Below, piece after piece: positions 20,691 to 30,002 of a stretch of 64,000 nucleotides of DNA (positions are counted from its first letter, which is position 1; each line of letters begins with the position of its first letter). The DNA comes from Gracilaria vermiculophylla (lineage: Eukaryota > Rhodophyta > Florideophyceae > Gracilariales > Gracilariaceae): the NCBI GenBank assembly GCA_019155205.2, contig JAHNZQ020003147.1, forward strand, positions 1,732,746-1,796,745, written 5' to 3'. The notes under the pieces were generated by a model. The model was not told the DNA's origin. It made no database searches and worked only from the letters and a program-made list of their open reading frames with translations. A program made the translations under genes and the position numbers.

Positions 20691-22004
20691 ATGCCTTCCT
20701 CACGCGCTGACGAGGACAACGTTCCCTCGGACCTCGATAGTCAGTCCGCGTACCCCGCCAAGCCCTCTTCGTCGGCCGCCACGCCGCTGGTGGCAACCCC
20801 CGGCAGCACGCGCTCCTCAGAGTCGTCACGGGAGGCCACGGAGGACGACCGTCGCGTAGCTCGGCAGCTGCTCTCAGTTCGCGGTGCCTTTGAAAAAACA
20901 GGCTGGCTTCTTCTGCGCACAACCGGCCCCAACCTAACGTCCGTGCTGCTCAACGCGGGAGCCTCAGGGCTTGCCGTTCATCAATTGTACGACTTTCAAC
21001 TTGACCGAGAGTGGCTTCTTCACTCCTACATTCTCCTTTATAAATGGTCTCCGTATCGCGGCAGGACCTCCCGATGGAATCCCAGGAATGAATCCTTCGG
21101 ACGGCCTAATTCTGCAATGGAGGATGATTCCGCAAGTGTTGGTGCGGAGAACCTTCTGGTTTGTGGGCACGCTATGGACAATGCTTCCGCGACACATGCA
21201 CTGATCATGGCGCTAATGAACATTCCGGAAAGGGGTGGAGGCGATCAGTACGTTGTGGGGCCGGACAAAGCAGAGGTAGTCTCTGAGCCATTCGATGTGG
21301 GCGATGACATCAGAACGCTCAAGAGTTTTCTGAAACCGTTTGATCCTGTAATTCGCTCCGCGTCGGTGTGTAGCTCAAAAGCTGTTCGAGACGCCCACAA
21401 TATGGCCGCTCGTTCACAGTTTGGAGGACACCCGGAGGTGTTGGACGAAGATGGAAAGGTGCGAAGTTCTCTTCTCGCAGAGGAGTTATGGATGTATTCT
21501 GTATACGTTCCTGGAACAGGCACGGAATATATTTACGAAATCGAAAGCATGTCCGATGACCCACGGGTTGTTGCAACCTACAACTCACATCAGAGAAGCG
21601 ATTACATAGAATGGCCTACCTCAGTGAGACGACCCTTGATGGAGCGGATAAGTACGTTCCGCGAACACCAGACTCCATTCCTTCTTTTCGCTGTTACCAG
21701 CGATGTGCGGTCTCCGTCTGCACCGCCGAAGGAGCGCAAAAAGAAACGCAAATATGTGAATCAGAGTATGATGTACTCAGAGGGAGGGGACACCTACACT
21801 GAATCAGACGACGAGATAAAGGAAGAGCTTACAACCGAAGAATTGAAGAGAATAAGAGCTGTACACAACTACGATTCCTTCTTCGTAGAGATGATGAAAC
21901 TAATGGGAAGTAGAGGGGATATTTTGCAAATTGTACGTCATGAAAATTATTCTTCATCGCAAGATACAAGTGAGGAGGAGGAGGAAGATGACCAAATCTC
22001 ATAA
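20691..22004 (+). CDS. UCH37/UCHL5-like protein lacking the catalytic triad (predicted pseudo-deubiquitinase)
   Basis: Single exon, 437 aa. After a Ser-rich N-terminus, residues about 70-120 match the start of the UCH fold (GWLLLRTTGPNLTSVL, then LLHSYILLYKWS). The active-site segment aligns as DNASATHALIMALMN, with Ser166 (codon 21186-21188, TCC) where the family has the nucleophilic Cys. The His segment aligns with Met268 (ELWMYSVYVP), and the Asp position with Glu285 (YEIES). A C-terminal ULD-like helix is conserved (VHNYDSFFVEMMKLM, about 391-405), which in UCH37 binds the proteasomal receptor RPN13 or NFRKB of INO80. A KERKKKRK stretch and an acidic tail flank it. I infer a scaffold or ubiquitin-binding role, not hydrolysis. 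The frame is intact, so it is unlikely to be a decayed gene. Confidence 0.75.
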   Translation: MPSSRADEDNVPSDLDSQSAYPAKPSSSAATPLVATPGSTRSSESSREATEDDRRVARQLLSVRGAFEKTGWLLLRTTGPNLTSVLLNAGASGLAVHQLYDFQLDREWLLHSYILLYKWSPYRGRTSRWNPRNESFGRPNSAMEDDSASVGAENLLVCGHAMDNASATHALIMALMNIPERGGGDQYVVGPDKAEVVSEPFDVGDDIRTLKSFLKPFDPVIRSASVCSSKAVRDAHNMAARSQFGGHPEVLDEDGKVRSSLLAEELWMYSVYVPGTGTEYIYEIESMSDDPRVVATYNSHQRSDYIEWPTSVRRPLMERISTFREHQTPFLLFAVTSDVRSPSAPPKERKKKRKYVNQSMMYSEGGDTYTESDDEIKEELTTEELKRIRAVHNYDSFFVEMMKLMGSRGDILQIVRHENYSSSQDTSEEEEEDDQIS

Positions 22005-22373
22005 TTAATGGGAGGGAGAGCACGCTGTAAAGTCCCAAACTAAGTTCTACACCAGAATTGCTAACCTCTGTCAGACCAAGTGCCATTCGCTAACTTTTTC
22101 GCCTAAACACGCGGTTCGCCATGAGATCTCATAAATGCAAACATATGCAAGTGTTGTCGTGGCGTGCCCGAATGTCTCCATCACTGCCAATCAAATCGAC
22201 TGCCTCATGTAGAGTCCCGCCTTTGACATGAACAGGCTCTGTCCCAAGCACGCAGTTAGAACATATTCCATAAGTATAATTGCGTCATGCATTTGATCGT
22301 TGTCTCGAAGTAACATTACTCATGGGTTCCAAGAAGTTCAGAAGGGTCCGAAAATAGTGGCCAAATGTTACCG
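22005..22373. other. Spacer between convergent genes
   Basis: 3' flanks of the UCH37-like and J-domain genes. Nothing recognised. Confidence 0.5.
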
Positions 22374-23936
22374 TTAGGCTTGCTCAAAGATATTGCTGAG
22401 CACAATCAAGCCCTCTGCTTTCTTCTTGATCTCAGATTTAGGAGTGGATTCATCAACTTGGAGCACGGCCGAGACGACATGCTTCACGGTAGATTCAATG
22501 TCAAGGACCGAAGAAAGCCACACAGCGCCCAGTATATTAACTTGGTCGCGTCGCGCCCGATCGTCGATTGACTCGTCGTCTTCTGCGGTTGCCTGAGTAG
22601 AAAGCACTTTGACACCCCCCTCCAATGCCCTGACCTGATTCCTGAAGTGATGTGCCTTATCGCCAAGGTTTTCTAATACGGATTGTACATTGTGCCAAGG
22701 TCCCTTTTTCTTCTCCAAAACCCGAGATGCCCGTCTGCCGTACACATATCCGGCGGTTTTCAGAACCTCTATACCAAATGGCTCCTCCCGCATTGCAAAT
22801 ACTTCATGCTTTGCATGTCGAATGAAGCTCTCTTCGTCGCCGATCATCCACGGCTCTAGTCGTCTATTAAGTAGTTTGATGAGATGCGCCTCCCGAGCGG
22901 TTTGGAATTGTTGCTTCTTTCGCTTCCTGGCATTTTCAGCCTCTTTACGCCTTTCTTCGAGTGAGAGCGGAACCTGTGCAGCGCTGGATGCGGTCTGGTC
23001 AGCGCTGGCAGCCTGCTCTTCATTCTCGGACGTATCCAGTGATGCCGACAGAATGGTAGCCGTGGCCAGATCTCCGACGATGTGTTCAAAGTCTGAAAAC
23101 ATGAGTGCGAACAAGGCCTTCGGATCCATAAGAGTCTCGTCAGCAGCAGCTTCCTCCCCAAGACGGTGATATTCTTCTCGTTTAACAGGATCGGACAAAA
23201 TTCTGAAGGACAGAAGGGGTTTAAAGTTAGCAGTTGGATGGCTCAGCCAACTACGTGGGTCATTATGATATGGGTTGTGAACTTACTGATAAGCGGCGCT
23301 AATTTCTTGAAACTTGGCGGTAGCAGCTGGGTCATTGGCATGTTTGTCTGGATGATAGCGTTGCGCCATCTTGTAGTATGCCTTTCGAATCTGCGCAGGA
23401 GTAGCATTAGGCTCTATGTCCAGCACGCAGTAAAGCTTATTATCAACCGGGGCGGCAAGTCTGTCTGAACTGCTCTTTGCACTCTCAGAGTTGTGTGCGG
23501 CATTGAGCTCGCCATAGAGACGATCTCTTTCAGCCTTATAGACACCCGGGGGCGGCCGGTCTTGTTCACGAATAATGAGGCGTTCGTCGGTGGAAGAATT
23601 GTCGAAGACGCGAGCTGTTTGCTTCGCGCCGTGGGCAAACTTGGTAAGACCAGAGCCGAAACCGAAGGCGGTAGCGGCTACACCCACAGCTAGTCCACCG
23701 ACGGCACCGCCAAGCAATCCCTTTGCACCGCTCTCGCGATAGCCTTGGATTGGGCCCATGACCATGGCGGCGGCTCCGAGCGCAGCTCCACCGAGAGAGT
23801 CGCCGACAAGACCTAGGGTTCCTTGGCCGACATTCTTCGGGCGAGCTTGTTCTCTAGCGGCTTGGTCAGCGCGTACCTGAGCGGCAGCTTCCATAAGAAG
23901 TTCGCGATGGGGATTGAGGGCGTCATCCTGATAGGT

Positions 23937-23971
<35 letters not shown>

Positions 23972-23984
23972 GATTGTCGTTCAT
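22374..23984 (-). CDS. J-domain protein with DnaJ-X C-terminal domain, two exons
   Basis: Exon 1 is 23287-23984 and exon 2 is 22374-23202. The 84-bp intron (GTAAGT...TTCAG) has a CTGCTAAC branch site and restores AYQILSDPVKREEY inside the J-domain. Product 508 aa. Order: a 12-Gln tract (residues 5-16), a Gly/Ala-rich hydrophobic segment (about 55-115) that may insert in or lie on a membrane, a J-domain (about 182-250) with an intact HPD (QRYHPDKH), then an acidic linker and a DnaJ-X domain (about 270-480), as in fungal Caj1/Djp1 and plant relatives. It would stimulate the ATPase of an HSP70; Djp1 helps import into peroxisomes and mitochondria, but the target here is not known. A minus-strand TATA box lies 60 bp before the ATG. 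Confidence 0.87.
23937..23972 (-). repeat. CAA trinucleotide repeat x12 (polyglutamine)
   Basis: Twelve pure CAA codons near the N-terminus of the J-domain protein. A pure codon run suggests replication slippage and possible length polymorphism. Confidence 0.95.
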
Positions 23985-24656
23985 CTTTCGCGGATTTGGC
24001 GGGGGCCGTGACGAGGGAATGGGCTTGCTAGAGCGAGCAGTGCGTTTTATAGAGGAACGGCTGAAGACTGGTCTGGAGATGGCGGAGGCCGTGTGGTGGG
24101 ATCGTGAGGATGGCCGTGCACGCGGCGGGGCTCCAAAGTTGGGGCGAGGGGTTGAACAAAAGCACGCGATGACGTCGACACGCAGTCACAAATGCGCGAA
24201 GGGACTGGAAACATCGGCCTCGAGCGATGCCCAAGCGCTCCTGGCACCATTGGCTATTTTGCTCAGCGCCCGTGGCTGCCGATGCCATCATGGAGCTGGG
24301 AGCCGAAATTTGCCAAAGATGCGCACGTGTACAAATTTCCACGTTGTGGGACAATGGCACTTTACAGATAGATACTGTAAGGGGCATGGCGCGGTATTGC
24401 TGGCGCCGCTGACGAGGATCAGTGTCGCTCGAAGTGGCGAAAGCGCTGGTGCAACAATGAACGCAACGAGGAGGCGTGGGGGAGGCTCAGCGCGCACGTC
24501 TCCCACACGCGCTGCGTTTCATGCCGCGCGGCGTCCGCCGCTGAAATGCCGCGCTCTTGCGAGCGGCGCCGATAGCTTTGAGCGTTGCTCTCTTCCCTGC
24601 GCGCCACGCACCCGCCGCATTTCTGTCTGTTCGCGCGACTGGCGCCTCCCTGCAGA
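23985..24656. promoter_or_regulatory. Divergent promoter region between J-protein and TKL kinase
   Basis: 672 bp separating two start codons in head-to-head arrangement. It holds the minus-strand TATA box at 24045-24051 and a CCATTGG (inverted CCAAT) near 24246-24252. No plus-strand TATA was identified. Confidence 0.45.
24045..24051 (-). promoter_or_regulatory. TATA box of the J-domain gene
   Basis: TATAAAA followed by CGC on the minus strand, about 60 bp before the ATG at 23984. Confidence 0.6.
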
Positions 24657-27600
24657 ATGGGTGACTCTCCGCGCAGATTCAACTCGCATCCCGTCCGCCC
24701 GTCCCCGCCGCCCTCCTCGTCGTTTTCGCACCGCCAATTTGCACACAGGCAGAGCAGTGACCTTGCACTGCAGGACTCCAACGACAACAGCTTGCCGGAC
24801 CTGCGCGGTGTTCTACCGCCCTTCCTGCGTCGCCTATCGTCGCAGCGCTCCGACACCAAGCAGCTGCCGCACCCTGAAGATGACGCTGACGCCGTTCCGT
24901 TCTTTTCACACAATGCCCCTCCAAACCGTCAGCCTCTGAACACCGATTCTATCCCCTTCTTTTCCCAGCTACCAGCTTCCAACTTGAAAATGCCAGACAC
25001 ACTCACGCAGACTGTAGTGTCTGGCTCCTCAATTCCGTTCTTTGCCAATTCGTCGTATGGGAATTCCACGAGCACGTCCCAAGATGAGCGTACTTCCAGC
25101 TCACGTCCACTGAAATCACCAAGCCCGGCCACCCCACCTGCCCCCTACACCGCGCCCCGACCACATGCTCAGCACCAGACAACCTCTTTGCAATCACCGA
25201 GCCACTCTGGGCGGCCCTCGTCTCCCAGTCTCCACGCTGTGAATCGCAGAGTCTCCCCGGAGGAAATCTCACCATTACGAGCGCGTCGTCCGTCACCGCC
25301 CGGTCTGCCAAAGCTGCCGAGAGCGCCCACGTTCTCCCAACCGCGAAGGAAGCCGTCCCGGAAGTCCGCCGTGGAATCTCGTGTAGACCCTCCACCAGTT
25401 CCTCAGTTTCCGCAGTTGTCCCCTTCTCCAACATCCTCAAAACCTCCGCCCTCGTTGCAACTCCTAGACGTTGCCCAGGAAGTTGTGCCTTCAACTGAGA
25501 GCGGGGAGAGGCAATTGACGCCCGGAGGTAATATCAGAGTCGATTCCGTCAAGGGCTGGGGCAAATTAGGAGATCAGCGAAATTCCCTATCACAAACAAT
25601 CCTGGAAAGTTCTGCGGATCTGGGCGAGCGAGATGATCCAGTCATTGATCCCGCCCACTTACAAATAGACTTTAACGACCAGAATCGAATCGGGATTGGC
25701 ACCTATGGCTCAGTGTACGTAGGCTGCTATCACGGTGAGCTCGTCGCAGTCAAATGCATTCGCATGCCTGAGGTTTCTTCCACCATGAAGAATGATACCA
25801 CTCTGCAAGATCGTCAGAAGGAAGCCATGCGCCAGTTTGCGCGCGAGATCCGTAGATATGAACGCGTGAGTCATCCAGGCATCGTACATTTCCTAGGCGT
25901 CACTGTCCGGGAGAACGAAAGTTCAGCACTGATCGTAACAGCGCTTATGAGGGGCGGAAGTCTTGGAGAGGCTATGCAGCAGCTGCGTCGCACACGGACA
26001 CCCCTGGATCTTTCAACAATAATAAGAATTGCCTTGCAAACATGCGGTGGATTGCGAGCGCTTCATTCAGCAAACTTTACATGGGGAGATGCAAAGCCTG
26101 ATAATATTCTGCTTTCGTCTCCTCTTGAGGAAGACGGTACTCTCCCTGAATTAGCGCAAGCGCGGATCTCGGACTTTGGCCTTTCGAGGAGTGTTGGTCA
26201 CTCGCTCCTTTCGGATACCACTGTTGCGGGATCGGGCGATCCCGCTGGAACTTTCAACTACATGGCTCCTGAAGCTTTCGCTGGTTTTGACCGCGAAAAA
26301 GAAGATATTGCCAAGGCCGGTGATGTCTTTGCCTTTGGTATGGTACTTTATGAAATGCTCACGCTTCGCACTCCATGGAGAGGACACCAAATGTTCGACG
26401 TCTGTTCTATGCTTGTCAAAGGTGAGCGGCCTAAATGGCCAAAAGAGACAGATGGAGATTTCTATCGCGAAACACCAAAGGCTCTTTGTCAGCTTGTCGA
26501 AGCTTGTTGGGCGCATAGTCCCCTCGACAGGCCTACAGCTGATGAACTCTTTCGCAAGTTGGATGAAGTTTCATTCGCTCTAAACATTCGTGAGGGACAA
26601 CGACCGGTGAGTGACATCACTAACTCCCAATTAGGCAGTGACAATAATATCGCAAGAACATCTGGCATACTACGCACGTCGTCGAAGCGCTCTAGCACAT
26701 CCACTGCTGTAGCCATTGGCGACGAATCTGTGGACTTGAGTGATTCAGCGCTTGGGAGTGCTGCGAATAGCGTGAGACTTGATGGAGAGAGCGAAGAGGA
26801 AAATGAGGGAGTTTCGAATGGCTCTACTGAGGTAATGGATTACGTTGCTGACAATCCACGCGTTAGTTCAGTGAGCTCGCTTGAACCGAAAAGCACGAAT
26901 GCCCAAGACGAATTGAATTCCCGATTTGAAGAACCCCAAACTCCTCAAGCTTCTTTCAAAGCAAACCAAGGGGGAGGAACACAAGCCATGCTCGTTGCAG
27001 TTGAGTCTGACGCTATACTTACACCTGAGATTAGTGCTGGTCCATCGAAGAAGGATAGCATAACCACAACACCCAAGTCAGAGCCAGTCAACTTCAAGCG
27101 GGCAGAAGTCACGGCCGACGACGAAATTATAGATAATTTCGTTCAAGAAGATCTGCATGCAGTGCCAACGACTGATTTTATTCAGTATCGAGATCAAATT
27201 GCACAGCACTTTGCGGAGGCTGCGTTCCAACTGTCTAACATTGATGATTCGGAGGCTTTGTCGAATGACATGAAGTATGTAACGGAACAAAATGAAAAAT
27301 CAGGGGAACGTGAGGCTGAAGCCGCAGGAAGCAATACCGAACGACCGATTGAGGAAAAAACTGGAGATATAGGCACAGCACACATGTCTCCGACGAGTTT
27401 GCGACGAAAGAGATCAAGAAGACTGCAAAGTATCATCGAGCATGCTGCGTTGGCGTTTCTTGAACTGCAACGAAGGGAAGATAAGGTCAACAAGACGCCT
27501 CCCAAAATCCGGAAAGAAGCCGCCGAACGAAAAGCTGAGGAAGAAGCCAGACATTTGACAGAACATGAAACACTTCGCGTCATCGATAAGGCTCATATTA

Positions 27601-28946
27601 AAGGCGATTATTCAACAATACTAGGCAGATTACGTGAAAACCGAAGCTCGCATGTGATTGTCAAGGCGGCTTGCTCATTTCTCGAACTGTTCTGTAAGAA
27701 TGAAAATGTGTACTTTGATCTATGCGAGGAAGGTGTTGTCGAAGAGTACATATCAGCTGCTGCGTTGTTTGGGAAGCAAGATCAAGCTCTTTGCACCGTG
27801 TTTTGCAACTCTATGACAGCTTTGTCTAAGCACTTTGATGATAAAGTGGGTCATTTCATTCGTGGTGTAGGAGTGCCTTCTATGGTCATTGAAGTTCTCG
27901 GATATCACGCAACGGACGTTCCTCTTCAAGTTGCTGGATGTAACTGTCTTGGGGCGATTGCAGCGTCCAGCGAACTCTCGCGTTCTGCAGTTGCAACTTT
28001 AGGGGGTCCGGGTGCTGTGTATAGAGCAATCACGAAGAACAACAGCAGCTTTAAGGACGTTGAACTTGCAAGGGCTTCATTGAAGGCCATTCGTCACATT
28101 GCTCTCGATAATCAGAGAGCAGCTGAGTATTTGGTGGAAGTCGCAGCATTAGATCCTGTGTCGAGAGCGGCTGAAGTGTTCACAGATCATCGACTGGAAC
28201 AAGATATTTTGGACGCGCTTGAGGCGTTTTCATTTTACAACGGCGGGCGACGAAATATTATCATGAGTTCCGGGCTGAAGGCGTTGACAGCTATTATGTT
28301 GAGAAATCGGGACCCTAGGTTCCTGGTTCAATGCTGCACGTTCATCCGCTCCATAGCTCGGTGGCGAGACCGAGATTGCGAGGATGCAATGTTACAATCG
28401 AGCATTTCAGAGAGGATTACGTGTTTAATGCGAACTTCGAACGACATACTCGGCGAAGAAGGTGCCCGTGTTGCTTGGTACGCTTGTCACGCTTGTACAT
28501 TTCTCGCATCTTTTGGCTCACGTTCCCGACAACGTCTCTGTCGGGTGGGGGCGATAGAGACCGTTCTTGACGTTATCCGCAAGCGAAAGGATAACCATCG
28601 AGTGGTTCACTCCGCTACGGACGCAATCGCAGAGCTGATCAAGAATGAGCCCGAAAGCCGGTCTGTTGCAGAGGCTTACAATATTATTCCAATCTTGACA
28701 GAAGGACTAGAACTGCACAAAGATGAGGTCAAAACCCGAAATGCCATTCTTTGGACTTTGCACTACCTGGCGTCTCCGGACGAAGAGTCTTTTGGACCCG
28801 CGGCGGGATCTCGCGCCCATCAGGATGTCATTAGAAAGCTGATGTTGAAGTACGGTCATAAGCCTCCGATGAGGACGAACCAGACGAACCAGAAACGCCG
28901 TATGTTTGGATTTGGTCGAAAGAAGAAGGCAGCAAATGCTATTTAA
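24657..28946 (+). CDS. TKL-like protein kinase with C-terminal armadillo-like domain
   Basis: Single exon, 1429 aa from ATG 24657. Residues 1-330 are Pro/Ser-rich and disordered, with a repeated (S/V)(I/V)PFF motif. The kinase domain is about 335-640: GIGTYGSVYVG glycine loop, Lys363 in VAVKCI, DFG (about 504), MAPEAF and a DRPTADELF end. The catalytic loop reads TWGDAKPDN: the Asp is kept, but the HRD His-Arg is replaced by Trp-Gly. By overall pattern it is a tyrosine-kinase-like (TKL/Raf-type) Ser/Thr kinase. A long acidic linker leads to an all-helical domain (about 975-1400) with repeated leucine/alanine helices that look armadillo-like; this domain is shared with the next gene. The Arg loss suggests constitutive or unusual activation. 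Biological role unknown. Confidence 0.85.
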   Translation: MGDSPRRFNSHPVRPSPPPSSSFSHRQFAHRQSSDLALQDSNDNSLPDLRGVLPPFLRRLSSQRSDTKQLPHPEDDADAVPFFSHNAPPNRQPLNTDSIPFFSQLPASNLKMPDTLTQTVVSGSSIPFFANSSYGNSTSTSQDERTSSSRPLKSPSPATPPAPYTAPRPHAQHQTTSLQSPSHSGRPSSPSLHAVNRRVSPEEISPLRARRPSPPGLPKLPRAPTFSQPRRKPSRKSAVESRVDPPPVPQFPQLSPSPTSSKPPPSLQLLDVAQEVVPSTESGERQLTPGGNIRVDSVKGWGKLGDQRNSLSQTILESSADLGERDDPVIDPAHLQIDFNDQNRIGIGTYGSVYVGCYHGELVAVKCIRMPEVSSTMKNDTTLQDRQKEAMRQFAREIRRYERVSHPGIVHFLGVTVRENESSALIVTALMRGGSLGEAMQQLRRTRTPLDLSTIIRIALQTCGGLRALHSANFTWGDAKPDNILLSSPLEEDGTLPELAQARISDFGLSRSVGHSLLSDTTVAGSGDPAGTFNYMAPEAFAGFDREKEDIAKAGDVFAFGMVLYEMLTLRTPWRGHQMFDVCSMLVKGERPKWPKETDGDFYRETPKALCQLVEACWAHSPLDRPTADELFRKLDEVSFALNIREGQRPVSDITNSQLGSDNNIARTSGILRTSSKRSSTSTAVAIGDESVDLSDSALGSAANSVRLDGESEEENEGVSNGSTEVMDYVADNPRVSSVSSLEPKSTNAQDELNSRFEEPQTPQASFKANQGGGTQAMLVAVESDAILTPEISAGPSKKDSITTTPKSEPVNFKRAEVTADDEIIDNFVQEDLHAVPTTDFIQYRDQIAQHFAEAAFQLSNIDDSEALSNDMKYVTEQNEKSGEREAEAAGSNTERPIEEKTGDIGTAHMSPTSLRRKRSRRLQSIIEHAALAFLELQRREDKVNKTPPKIRKEAAERKAEEEARHLTEHETLRVIDKAHIKGDYSTILGRLRENRSSHVIVKAACSFLELFCKNENVYFDLCEEGVVEEYISAAALFGKQDQALCTVFCNSMTALSKHFDDKVGHFIRGVGVPSMVIEVLGYHATDVPLQVAGCNCLGAIAASSELSRSAVATLGGPGAVYRAITKNNSSFKDVELARASLKAIRHIALDNQRAAEYLVEVAALDPVSRAAEVFTDHRLEQDILDALEAFSFYNGGRRNIIMSSGLKALTAIMLRNRDPRFLVQCCTFIRSIARWRDRDCEDAMLQSSISERITCLMRTSNDILGEEGARVAWYACHACTFLASFGSRSRQRLCRVGAIETVLDVIRKRKDNHRVVHSATDAIAELIKNEPESRSVAEAYNIIPILTEGLELHKDEVKTRNAILWTLHYLASPDEESFGPAAGSRAHQDVIRKLMLKYGHKPPMRTNQTNQKRRMFGFGRKKKAANAI

Positions 28947-30002
28947 TAATATGGGCTTGTACAGTGTTGTAAAAAGATGTTGTCATACTGTGTTGGGGCA
29001 GTAACTACCATACAAGTTGAAATGCGCAATCAGGTACTAAGTAATGAGCATATTCTCGGCGTAAGTACGCGGTACATACGGGATTCACCTCATTGAGTAG
29101 GAAGAAATAATTGCTCTCCAATTGTGAGACAAACCAGATGTGACCGTGGGTTGTTGCCGTGCGTTTGAAGTGTACTCGCTCCTCTTCTCACGAGAAATGC
29201 TTGTGGTTGTCAACGAGTATGTGCTGCAAAATGGGAGCTCTCCGTTGCACACTGCTCTTGCGGCTGATTTCAGGCGGATGGAGAGGACATTGTTGCTGCT
29301 CCGTTCCGCAATGTAACGAATTGCTCTGGCAATCACATGTAACTTACCCTTGTTACTATTTATCTGCGGGGACATGGACAGCTAATCAAGCGGTGGCACC
29401 GGTCATGAACTAACGGCTGATGAGAAGTGCAATGTGGATGAACAGAATTGGATGTCTCGAGAACAAGCAAACCCAGAGTAGGACTTGATACGCGGAACGC
29501 AGTGAAGTACACGACGCGACTGGGGGGGTGAGCTGCATAACGGGGCTCAGAATTGATGCGCGTACTGCTTCGTGTCACAAGTGACAAAGACACTGCGAGG
29601 CAGCTGGAACACTGCCTGCGCACTGGTCAGTTCATGGGCGGGCGTTTGAATAACGTGCGGTGTGCAGATTGTGCGACGTGTGGTTTTGTTCATCCAGCAA
29701 GGCGTTTCGGGATGATTCGCTGCTCCACCAGGTTGATGGTGAAGTGCGAGGAGGGCTCGCTCTGCGCCGGATGGCATCAAAAGCTGCGAGGCAGCGGCTG
29801 CGCATGTGAGCGCGCGGATGAGAGGGGCGCGAGCTATTTGAAGCTACGCACCGTCGCTCTTCACTGACATCTGGGGCAGAGCGCAACGTGTATGAGCTCG
29901 TTGTGGCAAAGCAGGCGCCGCTTTCGTGCATAAGTGTTCGTTTATCCGTGTTTGAAGTGACCCGCACGCACGCCAGAGAGGCAGAGAAGCGGCTCAAGAG
30001 CG
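28947..30002. other. Intergenic between tandem paralogues
   Basis: About 1 kb without a supported gene. AT-leaning in the first half and GC-richer toward the downstream start. Presumably the 3' end of one paralogue and the promoter of the other. Confidence 0.5.
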
